Below are positions 55,300 through 64,000 of a stretch of DNA of 64,000 bases, in pieces. A program made the translations under genes and the position numbers. The notes below the pieces were generated by a model. It saw only the letters and a list, made by a program, of their open reading frames with translations. It did not search any database and was not told where the DNA came from. Every line of letters starts with the position of its first letter. Position 1 is the first letter of the stretch. Origin of the DNA: Chrysemys picta bellii (Eukaryota > Chordata > Testudines > Emydidae); NCBI RefSeq assembly GCF_011386835.1, contig NC_088799.1, forward strand, positions 74,419,302-74,483,301, in the 5' to 3' direction.

Positions 55300-55545
55300 G
55301 AAATCATTTTGGGTCTACTCAAATTGAATTTTGTTTTGAATTTTTCAGCAAAACAAAAAGGTTGAGCAAGTCATTTTGCTTGATCAATAACTAAATATTA
55401 TGTTTCATGTTTGATGGGTTTTTACCATTTATTTTAATAAAATGAAAGCAAAATTCAAAACTAAGTCATTTTGTATCAAAAAATCAAAACACTGCAATTT
55501 TTTTAGAACTTTTGTCTGAAACAATTTGGTGAATTTGAATCTGCT
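55300..55545. repeat. T/A-rich dispersed repeat
   Basis: TTGAATTTTTCAGCAAAACA and ATGAAAGCAAAATTCAAAAC, same character as 6598 and 50161. Confidence 0.35.
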
Positions 55546-56935
55546 GGCCTGGGCTGAGTCCTGCTGCTCGGCTCGGGCTGCTCCGTGCACTGCTGCCCTG
55601 AACCTCTCTCCCCGTGAGTACCCGCCACCCTGCCCGCAGCCAGCCCCTGCCTCCAGCCAGCCCCTGCCACAACCAGCCAGCCAGGACCGGTGCAACCTAT
55701 TAGGCGACATAGGCAGTTGCCTAGGGCGCTAGCATTTGAGGGACGGCATTTTCTCCGGTGGCGACTGGATCTTCGGCCGCCCAGGTCGTCGTTGGCATTT
55801 AGGCGGAGGGAGCTGGGATAGGGGGGCGTGGGGAGGGCCGCCTGCAGAAAGTAAGGGGGGGGCGGCGGCACACAGGGGAACTCCCCGCCCCAGCTCACCT
55901 CTGCTCCGCCTTCTCCCCTGAGCACACCGCCCTGCTCTGCTTCTCTCCCTCCCAGGCTTGCAGCACCAAACAGCTGATTGGCGCCGCAAGCCTGGGAGGC
56001 GGGAGAAGTGGAGCCACGACGGCGTGCTCGAGGAGGAGGTGGAGCAGAGGTGAGCTGGGGCGGAGAGCTGTTGCACGGCTCCCTGGGCGGGGGGGGGGAG
56101 CTGCCATGGGGAGGAGACCTCAGGGCGGAGGAGGGGATGGGGAGCTGCCGCGGGGGGGTGCCCCAGGGTTCAGGGAGGGGGCGGAGCAGAGGTGAGCTGG
56201 GGTGGGGAGCTGCCGCATGGCTCCCCGGGGCGGGGGTGGTGGGGAGCTGCCGCGGGGGGGGCACCTCAGGGCGCAGGGGGGAGTGGGGAGCTGCCACAGG
56301 GGGGGGCCCTCAGGGCAGGGGGGGCCGGGAGCTGCCGCAGGGCTCAGGGAGGAGGGAGAGCGCAAGGTGGAAGGTTCGCCTAGGGCGCGAAACATCCTTG
56401 CACCGGCCCTGCCTCCAGCCAGTCCCACACACACCCTGCCCTGCCTCGCCTCCAGCCAGCCCCACACTCCCAGCCCGCAATCAGCCCCTGCTGCATCCTA
56501 TGCTCTGCCCCCACCCCCTGGCCTGCCCGCAGCCAGCCCCTGTCTCCAGCACCTGCCACACTCCCTGCCTGCAGCCAGCCAGCCACACACACACACTGCC
56601 CTGCCTCCAGCCAGCCCCACACCCCCTGCCCGCTGCCAGCCCCGCCGCATCCCCAGCCCTGCCTGCAGCCAGCCCCACACCCCTCGTCTCCAGCCAGCTC
56701 CGCACCCCCAACCCTGTCTGTAGCCAGCCCCGCCGCACCCTTGGCCCTGCCTGCAGCCAGCCCTGCCCTGCCTGCAGCCAGCCCCCGCCGCACCCCCGGC
56801 CCTGCCTGCAGCCAGCCCCACACCCCTTGTCTCCAGTCAACCCCGCACCTCGTCTCCAGCCAGCTCCGCACCCCCTGTCCTGCCTGCAGCCAGCCCTGCC
56901 CCATGCCCATGTCTGCAGCCGGCCCCATGTCCACT
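55546..56935. repeat. GC-rich minisatellite and hAT complex
   Basis: 55618-55683 and 56410-56935 are imperfect repeats of CTGCCTGCAGCCAGCCCC and GCCGCACCCC (unit roughly 18-40 bp). Between them lies a non-autonomous element, about 55684-56409, with ends GACCGGTGCAACC and CTTGCACCGGCCC. Frames of up to 350 codons here are products of G/C-rich repetition, not genes. Confidence 0.75.
55684..56409. mobile_element. Non-autonomous element with ACCGGTGCA ends
   Basis: Inverted ends GACCGGTGCA and TGCACCGGCC, GCCTAGGGCGC blocks inside both ends (55722, 56380), and a G-rich tandem core of GGGGAGCTGCCGC(A/G) units. The flanking minisatellite hides any TSD. Confidence 0.6.
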
Positions 56936-57070
56936 GGTGCCCTGCAGTTGCCAGGGCAGTAACCCTGCACACCTGCTTCAGTGAGGGGGGCAGGGAGCAG
57001 CTGGGACCCACACATGTGAAACGGAGCTAATTTCTAGTTCAGGCCCATCTTTTAAAAAAAGAACTTTAGG
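56936..57070. other. No recognised feature
   Basis: Short spacer. Confidence 0.25.
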
Positions 57071-57302
57071 TAGGGTTACCAAACGTCCGTATTTTCCTGG
57101 ACATGTCAGGCTTTATGGTTCTTAAATAGCTGTCTGGGAGGAATTTTTAAATTTTAAAATACGGAAAAATACGGACGTATGGTAACCCTATTTAAATATC
57201 TAAAAACATCTGGGAGTGCAGCTGCAACAGTGAAGGTTCTTTCCCCCAGTCCCCCCCCCCCCGTGTATTGTCCTCTTTTTTGAATGTTCAAATATGATAA
57301 CC
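57071..57302. mobile_element. TA-flanked DNA transposon ends (GGGTTACCA type), compound
   Basis: 57073-57188 is a complete short copy: GGGTTACCAAACGTCCGTAT at the left, ATACGGACGTATGGTAACCC at the right, with TA on both sides. It is followed by a second, partial copy ending TCAAATATGATAACCCTA at about 57306, as if one inserted into another. Confidence 0.75.
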
Positions 57303-57358
57303 CTAACCTTGTCTCTCTAATATCCTGAGACTAACATGGCTACAACAACACTGCATAA
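57303..57358 (+). mobile_element. PLE family A extreme 3' end (sense)
   Basis: CTTGTCTCTCTAATATCCTG, AGACTAACATGGCTACAACA, ACACTGCATA: the sense form of the terminus seen antisense at 50826. Confidence 0.75.
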
Positions 57359-57587
57359 AACTTTAGTTTGTCAGCTTCCATGGCATAAAGAGAAACATTA
57401 ATGATTAAAAATGCTAATTATGCTTCTTTTAACTAAAATCTAGTTTATGCACAAGACTTTGTTTAGATCTACATAAAGTTTCAAGTGTTGAAATAAAACA
57501 ATGTAGTGTATGTCAGAAAAATATTTAAAATCACCCCTAAAATAAAAAAGGCACATTTAACTGTTTCAGATTACTAAATGGATTTAA
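57359..57587. other. No recognised feature
   Basis: AT-rich. Confidence 0.3.
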
Positions 57588-57648
57588 GATCTGATCCTGC
57601 AACTAGAACTACATGGGTGGACCCTGACACAGATCTAATTGCAGGATC
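57588..57648. repeat. Foldback MITE
   Basis: GATCTGATCCTGCAA at the left, TTGCAGGATC at the right, inverted repeats of the same 'GCAGGATC' family. Confidence 0.6.
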
Positions 57649-57864
57649 TTATTTATCTTCTAGAAAAGTGAACTTAATTATGGCGTTACTATCAATGCTT
57701 CTGTAATGCTCTGTGCTCCTGAAAGATTTTTCTTCTTCTTCTTGATAACTTCAACAGAGAGAAGGGTTGACAGATAAATCTATCACCACTTTAGCATCTT
57801 CTATAAATTTTGTATTGAATATGCTACAGTGGGTAAACAATGTGCAAAAACATTGGATGAAGGT

Positions 57865-58216
57865 TAGGGTTGCCAACTGTCTAATAGCACAAACCCAAAC
57901 ACCCTTGCCCTGCCCCTGCCCCTGCCCCACCCACCCCTTCTCGGAGGCCCTGCCCCCCCACTCACTCCATCCGCCTTTCCTTCTGTTGCTCTCTCTCCCC
58001 CACCCTCTCTCACTTTCACCAGGCTGGGACAGGTGGTTGGGGTGCGGGATGGAGTGGCTGCCCCTGCCAGGACAGGTAGGGAGCCTGCCTTACCCTGCTG
58101 CACTGCTGCCTGGACTTTGGCCTATTAAAATCTCCTGGATTGCCTTTAATAGTCACTGGGAGATTGAGGCCAGTTCCAGGAGACTTCTGGCTAATCCTGA
58201 AGGTTTGTTAACCCTA
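57865..58216. mobile_element. TA-flanked DNA transposon, GGGTTGCCAAC type
   Basis: Element 57867-58214 with ends GGGTTGCCAAC and GTTTGTTAACCC and TA on both sides. A C-rich middle (CCTGCCCCTGCCCC) supplies a 171-codon frame that is not a real protein. Related fragment at 29955. Confidence 0.75.
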
Positions 58217-58422
58217 ATGAAGGTAGAAGTTTCACCTTGTTTGAAACTATCTATTTTTATGGTCAAGACAGTGCTAGAATAGCAATACAAATTATATTAA
58301 TATGTACACAGATAGCACAGCCCCAGGTTCTTGTTTTCTCTGTATCCCATTACTGTTCCCCCATGTTTTTGTGTATGTATTTAAGGTTCACCCATTGTTA
58401 CTTCCTACTATCTATAGGCCTC
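58217..58422. other. No recognised feature
   Basis: Unique-looking. Confidence 0.25.
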
Positions 58423-58548
58423 AATCCTGTGAAATCTTATGCACCTGCTTAATTTTAGGTGCCATGAGTAATCCCATGGAAATAAACAGGACTACTCACA
58501 GTGCATAGTTAAGCACATAGATAAGTCTTTGCGAGATCAGGGTCTTAA
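58423..58548. repeat. Foldback MITE
   Basis: CTCAATCCTGTGAAATCTTA...GTGCATAGTTAAGCACATAG...GTCTTTGCGAGATCAGGG, with an ACTACTCACAGTGCATAG centre; relative of 5488. Confidence 0.65.
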
Positions 58549-58797
58549 TTTGTAATTATGATCAGCTGGAACTCTTAGTATGTAGCCCTTTAAAGTTGGT
58601 CAATCAGTCAGCTATAGATATCAATAAGAAGAGGCTGCCACAGCAAAGCTATTGGTCTTCCTACTCTTCAAGGCAACAGTGAGAGTTATACAAAACTTAC
58701 TGCTTTGGGAGAATTATGTGGAGTCTGCCCCCCCTTTAAAATATAATGCTCTGGAATTATTACTTTAGCCACATAGGGGCAGGTGTCATAGTCATTG
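58549..58797. other. No recognised feature
   Basis: Unique-looking. Confidence 0.25.
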
Positions 58798-59147
58798 TTC
58801 TAGAGCAGGGATCAGCAACCTTTCACACGTAGCCCATCAGGGAAATCCACTGGTGGGTCGGGACGGTTTGATTACCTGCAGCGTCCACAGGGTTTGGCTG
58901 ATTGCAGCTCCCACTGGCCACGGTTCGCCGTTCCAGGCCAATGGGGACTGCGGGAAGTGGCGCGGGCCAAGGGATGTGCTGGCCGCTGCTTCCACCAGCC
59001 CCCATTGGCCTGGAATGGCAAACCGCGGCCAGTGGGAGCTGCAATCGGCCGAACCTGCGGACGCTACAAGTAAACAAACCCTCCCAGCCTGCCAGCGGAT
59101 TTCCCTGATGGGCCGTGTGCCAAAGGTTGCCAATCCCTGTCCTAGAG
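58798..59147. mobile_element. Complete palindromic hAT element, 334 bp
   Basis: Element 58806-59139 begins CAGGGATCAGCAACC and ends GGTTGCCAATCCCTG; TSD TTCTAGAG/TCCTAGAG, 7 of 8. The two halves are inverted copies. Same family as 47360. Confidence 0.9.
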
Positions 59148-59495
59148 CTTGAGGCCAGAAGGGACCACCAGATCGTCTATTCTGACCTGAATATTACAGG
59201 CCACCAACCACCCAGCACTAAACCCAACAACCAAAATTAGACCAAAGTATTACAGCTCACAGGAGACTAGACTAGGCTAATATATGCCACAGACAGAGAA
59301 TAGGAGGGACCGAGGTGCACCAGCACTTGAGGACCCCGCAATGGCAGGGAAATGGTTAAGTGACATATTTCCAGATAATTGCAGAGGAAGGCAAAGAAGA
59401 CCCAAGTTCACTGCCAATCTGGCCTGGAGAAATTTCCTTCCTGACCCTACATATGATGATCAGTTAGACCCCGAGCAGGTGAACGCAATTGTTGT
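59148..59495 (-). mobile_element. CR1 3' UTR fragment
   Basis: CCAGAAGGGACCACCAGATC, TAAACCCAACAACCAAAATT, AGACCAAAGTATTACAGC, CAGAGAATAGGAGGGACC and GGAGAAATTTCCTTCCTGAC are phrases of an old CR1-type 3' region, read in antisense. An 83-codon frame inside it (59284) is not considered a gene. Confidence 0.6.
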
Positions 59496-61384
59496 TGATT
59501 TGTTATGCTTAGCATTAGTGCTAGTATCTATGTGATGTTCATCACCATGGCATCTGGGCACATTTGCAAGGCTTAAACTGAATCATGCAAGACATCTATA
59601 AGAAAGAGTAAATACCATGTTCTCTTTCTAGAACAAATCTGAGCGATATGCTCCCTTCTTGCAGCTTAGGCCGCAGTCCGGCAAAGACTTATGTGCATAT
59701 TTAAGAGTTTATAAGATCAGAGTCTCTGAGGGCACTTCACTGCAATAGTGGGGTAAAAAAGTGCTACATTTCTGTCAGAGGGGCAGTGGGAAAGCAAGAA
59801 GCTATGGCCAGGGCTAGAACTTCCCAACAAAGATGTTCTTTAAGCAGCCTCAAAAAGGAGTTATTGATAAGTTCATGTCCCTCAACTGATGGGAAGCAAT
59901 AATAAGCAAACTTAAGGTGGACACTCAGGTGGGCCAGGGGCTGTGGTGAAAGCTCCACAAAGGGACTTATGCACCTAAACCCAGATTTAGATGCCTAAGT
60001 CCCAGTTTTAGGCACTACTGTCATCCACAAAACCCCCACGTGGCTGCCACCTAACCCTATAGGAACCTAAACTCACTCAGTGCCAAAAGTGGACAAGGGA
60101 TAGAAAAGTGGTGGAATTGTTATGGTCCCGCTCTCAGAATAGTAGTTGATGGCACTGGGAGCTGCACTCTTGATTCAGTGCAGACCTTACTCAAAACTAC
60201 TTCCTAGCATGGATTTATAGAACCAGGTGGGTCTCCTCTCTGTCTCTAGCAATATGCTGAACACTCAAGGGCACTTCATTTTTAATATATTGTATAAACA
60301 GAAATTGTAAAACTTTATTTCTTATAAAGCCCATATGGAAATGACATGTACAGTAAATACTCTTCAGTTTTTGTAATATTATTTACAGGCTGTCATCATG
60401 GGCATCTGAGGCTAAATAAATAAAAGAAATGAAGCTATTAACATGCTAAATCTTCATGTTCTGTGGCTTGCTGAACTGGAGCTGAACTGCTCAAGAAGAG
60501 GATGCTTTCCCTTCACTAACTTCTTTAGACTTGCATTAAGAAGTCTCCAGTGATGTTACATTAACCCCCTACAGCTGGTTAATTAGCCCAATACCAGGTG
60601 GAGTTGACAGTATCAGAACCAGCACAAACACTTGGAGAGAGTTTACCTGCATCGAGAGAGAATCTGGTGTAATTATTTCCCAGTAAGCTGTTATAATAAT
60701 GTAACCCCAAGTTAAATGCTAAAACAATGAAGCAAATTCTAAACATAACTGTTTCCCCATCCTACCCTCTTGCTCCACATTTGCTGTCTTATATGGCAGC
60801 CCATGTGCCTAGAGAAAGCCTGTACCTGAGTGTAGCTAGAGTACTTTCAGACTCTTCATTACAGGATTAAGCTCTCTAAAGTAAATTCCAAACTATTGCG
60901 TGCAGGAGAGCTTGGGGAACACATTAGAAGTCAGATCTAGTTAATGTGTACTTGGTGTGTCTTGGGCTGGCTATCTAAAAACTGAGTGTACAATAAATTG
61001 CAATCTGTATGTACCAGTGGTTTGTTACATTTTGTAAACTCCAGTTATTTGAATTCAGATTCTAAAGACTGTTTAGTCAAGTATCAGTTCAGGCTTAGTA
61101 TTGCTTAATGTTATTTCTTCATTGATGTTTAGAGTTTTAACAATACAGGAAAATTATTACCAGTCAAGTGAAGATGAACAAAATCAACCCAAATCAAAGC
61201 CTTTCGGTTGCATCTGTTTTTCTTGTCTTGCCTATGTTTTCTTCATATGCAGAAGCATGTAATTTTATGTATGTATTTAGTTGGTGGAGGATGAGTGACA
61301 TTAAGGGACCAAATTTGTTCTCACATACATCGACTCAACTTCATGCTTATGCAAAATAGTCCATAAGTATTAGTTTTTAGGAAA
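59496..61384. other. Mostly unique sequence
   Basis: 59945-60110 contains CAAAGGGACTTATGCACCTA and GATTTAGATGCCTAAGTCCC, an old dispersed repeat. 59670-59735 has a remnant of the CCTGC-type MITE. The rest is unique-looking with no credible ORF. Confidence 0.4.
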
Positions 61385-61550
61385 GGCATTGGACTGAGAT
61401 TTCAGAGATACCTTGGTTCAGTTCCTAGCTCTGTCATAGACTTCCTATGTGACCCTGAAAAAGTCACTTAGTGTTTTAGTTCTTCTGTTCCCCGTCTGTA
61501 CAAATAATGATACTTAATAAAATGTTGTATCCAACAGGGTGATGGGAGAC
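61385..61550 (+). repeat. MIR/CORE-SINE-like element
   Basis: GGCATTGGACTGAGATTTCA, GGTTCAGTTCCTAGCTCTGT, TATGTGACCCTGAAAAAGTC and TCCCCGTCTGTACAAATAAT follow the MIR/CORE-SINE order: core region, then 'tgtgaccttgggcaagtca', then L2-like tail. Confidence 0.65.
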
Positions 61551-62259
61551 CTATCAGTACATATATAAATAGCTTTTTGGGAAAACCCACATTCCCTCAT
61601 ACTGAAGGGAAGATACATTTTCATAATAAGCATATTTTTAATCTATTCCTATAAATCTACCTAAGATGTATACCAGATGTCATACGACATATTAGTACAG
61701 CTTTACTGTTGTCATTATTATTTTGTTACTTTCTAAAGGTCAACAGTATTCTCAGTACTGTACAGAACACAGAAGTCCTTACCCTATGGCACTTTCCCTC
61801 TAAGTAAAACACACATTTCACAGTCAAATCAATGTTATGTGTATACTAGGCACATATATTGGTTGGTTATCAACATGGCTATAGGCACATTAAATGATTT
61901 ATACCTTTTGATTCCTAATCAGCATTACTGAGGCCCCCTACATGGGTTGCAGTCCTTGATAGGTAGTGAGACAGAAGTGTGTTTTGAGGAAGAACTTGAA
62001 TGTGGAGAGAGCAAGTACAAAACAAGCTAGTTTATAATACTGTCCAAAATCTTTAGCATGACATTTTTCAGACAATATTTGCAAATTTTGAGTAGGCAAA
62101 ATGTCTGAGAAATTGTAGTTGTTTGGGAGGAAAAAAGTTGTTAAAACAGCCAAAGGAATACGCATGCCTTGTCCAGCTGTATACCTTCTGTACCTTGTGT
62201 TAATGTACTGTCTCTTCCTATATACTTTGTTCTTTTAATTTTCAGTTTAAGTACCAGAT
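61551..62259. other. No recognised feature
   Basis: AT-rich unique-looking sequence. Confidence 0.3.
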
Positions 62260-63463
62260 ATGAGTATGACAGTCGGTGCCCCCCATAAGGCTTTATGGAA
62301 ATATGCTTATGTATGTGTATATATATAACATAACTAGAATGTGTTGTAGGCTACCTATGCCATGTAACATATCTCTGCAAAGGTTATGATCTACTGAATC
62401 TATCAATCCTATTTGTAGGCATGTATGATTTTTGTATTCAAAGTTATGAATATTGGCTGCTTACTTGTTTGATTCTAAGTAGGCTGTAGTGAAGCAGTTG
62501 GTCAGCTTCCTGAGAAAAGACTATTCTTATTAAGTGCCCAATCAAGAAACACTTAAGTCAACAATGAACTTGGAGACACCAATCCACATCTGGGCTTTCC
62601 CAGGAGTGTGGCTTGGCTGGTAAGGAACTCAGTCATGCATGGACATGTCACTTGCCCAGGTGACTCCAAAACTCCATTTTGTAGATGGACTTTGCATAGG
62701 AGAGAGGAGGGGGTCTCCACCCACAAGAGAAAGTCTATTTAAGCCCATGGGAGACCCCTCCATTTTGTCTTCAGCTGGCTAAAGAGAGGGCCTCTCCACC
62801 CCCAAAGATACCTGAAATAAACTGGAACAAAGGACAGTGACTGCAAGGGGTGTGAGTGATTGCTGGACCCAGACTAAAAGGAGATTAGTCTGTAAAAGGA
62901 AGCTTACTGGAACTGGTGAGGATCTTATCTGTATTCAGTTTCTTACTGTATTAGACATAGACTTGCGTGTTTTATTTTATTTTGCTTGGTAATTCACTTT
63001 GTTCTGTCCGTTACTACTGGAACCACTTAAATCCTACTTTCTGTATTTAATAAAATCACTATTTACCTATTAATAAACCCAGAGTAAGTATTAATATCTT
63101 GGGGGGCAAACAGCTGTGCATATCTCTCTGTCAGTGTTATAGAGGGCGAACAATTAATGAGTTTAACCTGTATAAGCTTTATACAGGGTAAAACGGATTT
63201 ATTTGGGGTTTGGACCCCATTGGGAGTTGGACATCTGAGTGTTAAAGACCAGAACACTTGTGTACCCTGCTTTCAGTTAAGTCTGCAGCTTTGGAGAAAG
63301 TGGTTCACACCCTGGGTCTGTGTTGGAGCAGATAGGCGTGTCTGGCTCAGCAAGACAGGGTGCTGGGGTCCCGAGCTGGCAGGGAAGGCAGGGGCAGAAG
63401 TAGTCTTGGAACATCGGGTGGCAGCTCCCAGGGGGGTTCAGTGATCCTATCTGTCACAATGAG
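62260..63463 (+). mobile_element. Solo LTR of an endogenous retrovirus, 1,194 bp
   Basis: LTR 62265-63458. It begins TATGACAG (probably TGTGACAG with one G to A) and ends CTGTCACA, giving 8-bp inverted termini. A perfect 5-bp TSD ATGAG lies at 62260-62264 and 63459-63463. Only one LTR and no gag, pol or env is present, so it is a solo LTR left by recombination between two LTRs. Confidence 0.88.
62735..62743 (+). promoter_or_regulatory. TATA-like box in the LTR
   Basis: CTATTTAAG in AAAGTCTATTTAAGCCCATG, centrally placed in the LTR. AATAAA signals lie downstream (about 62816, 63047, 63070) in the order expected of U3-R-U5. Function not demonstrated. Confidence 0.45.
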
Positions 63464-63655
63464 ATCTGCATGGCTCAAGCAGTAACTTAAAAATCAGATA
63501 TTACTGAATGCTTACTATTGACAAATATATTGTTGTTGCTGCTGTTTAACTAATTATGCCTCTCTATGTTACACTGTCAGTACATATATTAGCAGCACTG
63601 AAAAGATGTTTCTGCAGCATCGTTAAAGGGAAATTGCTTTTTTCAGAACCCACTA

Positions 63656-64000
63656 CAGTATAAGAACATAAGAACATAAGAATGGCCATACTGGGTCAGA
63701 CCAAAGGTCCATCCAGCCCAGTATCCTGTCTATCAACAGTGGCCAATGCCAGGTGCCCCAGACGGAGTGAACCTAACAGGTAATGATCAAGTGATCTCTC
63801 TCCTGCCATCCATCACCACCCTCTGACAAACAGAGGCTAGGGACACCATTCCTTACCCATCCTGGCTAATAGCCATTAATGGATTTAACCTCCATGAATT
63901 TATCCAGTTCTCTTTTAAACCCTGTTATAGTCCTAGACTTCACAACCTCCTCAGGCAAGGAGTTCCACAAGTTGACTGCACACTGTTTGAAGAAGAACTT
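63656..64000 (-). mobile_element. CR1 LINE 3' part, cut by the window edge
   Basis: Starts on the plus strand with AAGAACATAAGAACATAAGA (the CR1 tail repeat of this subfamily), then ATGGCCATACTGGGTCAGAC and ORF2 C-terminal antisense coding to the end of the window. Same subfamily as 19197. Confidence 0.88.

Noticed and set aside
55978..57030. 350-codon plus-strand ORF (and 264-codon ORF at 55503-56297, minus)
   Set aside because: They arise from a GC-rich minisatellite and hAT interior; protein is repeated Pro/Ala/Ser or Gly/Arg with no domain, and both strands are open at once.
57767..58282. 171-codon ORF with Pro/Leu-rich centre
   Set aside because: Centre is the C-rich core of a TA-flanked transposon; the frame merely runs through it.
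1..64000. Prokaryotic features (operons, CRISPR, ribosome binding sites)
   Set aside because: Repeat families, base composition and absence of dense ORFs show vertebrate nuclear DNA; the tandem repeats are minisatellites without spacer structure.

Overview
This window is vertebrate nuclear DNA made almost entirely of old and young transposable elements. I see no host protein-coding exon, rRNA gene, intact tRNA gene or CRISPR array. The repeat set points to a turtle, most likely a cryptodiran: CR1 LINEs of several ages, a tRNA-headed SINE with a CR1-like tail, abundant hAT-type non-autonomous elements with GC-rich interiors, two related Penelope-like element (PLE) families, a DIRS element, a Tx1-clade LINE and turtle-type ERV LTRs. 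The species assignment is inference from remembered repeat families, not a search. The region is best read as intergenic or intronic.

Layout. 0-5 kb: a TA-flanked 832-bp DNA transposon with a nested hAT end, a degenerate class II tRNA-like sequence, and a complete 813-bp hAT element with a perfect 8-bp target-site duplication (TSD). 5-20 kb: mostly ancient unique sequence, then CR1 fragments at 10.8, 11.6, 13.1 and 19.2 kb. The 13.1 kb CR1 is split by a 303-bp hAT. An element with roughly 400-bp inverted termini (15.1-17.1 kb) is split by a PLE that starts as a fold-back and carries a GIY-YIG endonuclease remnant. At 18.1 kb lies a 38-bp perfect palindrome within a 12-bp TSD. 20-26 kb: a fold-back PLE end, then a decayed DIRS retrotransposon (gag, reverse transcriptase and tyrosine recombinase remnants) interrupted by a TIR element that itself holds an LTR. 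26-34 kb: a hAT element built of four GC-rich hairpins, a 30-nt U2 snRNA 5' fragment next to a perfect 101-bp tandem duplication, and MIR/CORE-like remnants. 34.6-37.7 kb: one old minus-strand CR1 covering ORF1 (zinc/coiled-coil region and SGNH esterase) and ORF2 (endonuclease and start of RT).

38-64 kb: more hAT elements, an SINE at 45.3 kb, a PLE family A copy with an internal strand switch at 48.8-49.7 kb, a Tx1-like LINE whose 435-codon ORF2 C-terminus is still open (50.9-52.2 kb), and a 0.97-kb near-identical inverted duplication (42.08-43.05 and 53.61-54.59 kb). A GC-rich minisatellite and hAT complex occupies 55.6-56.9 kb. A 1.19-kb solo LTR with a 5-bp TSD lies at 62.3-63.5 kb, and another CR1 runs off the right edge.

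The signal I find most interesting is in the PLE tails. Two PLE families whose 3' sequences differ share one architecture: CTGAAGAA, a hairpin whose sequence differs but whose pairing is kept, then CGAAAGC and an AATAAA-like motif. The same ends occur repeatedly as fold-back dimers. The motif resembles a hammerhead ribozyme core, with an extra A and without a convincing third helix, so the catalytic reading is only a hypothesis.
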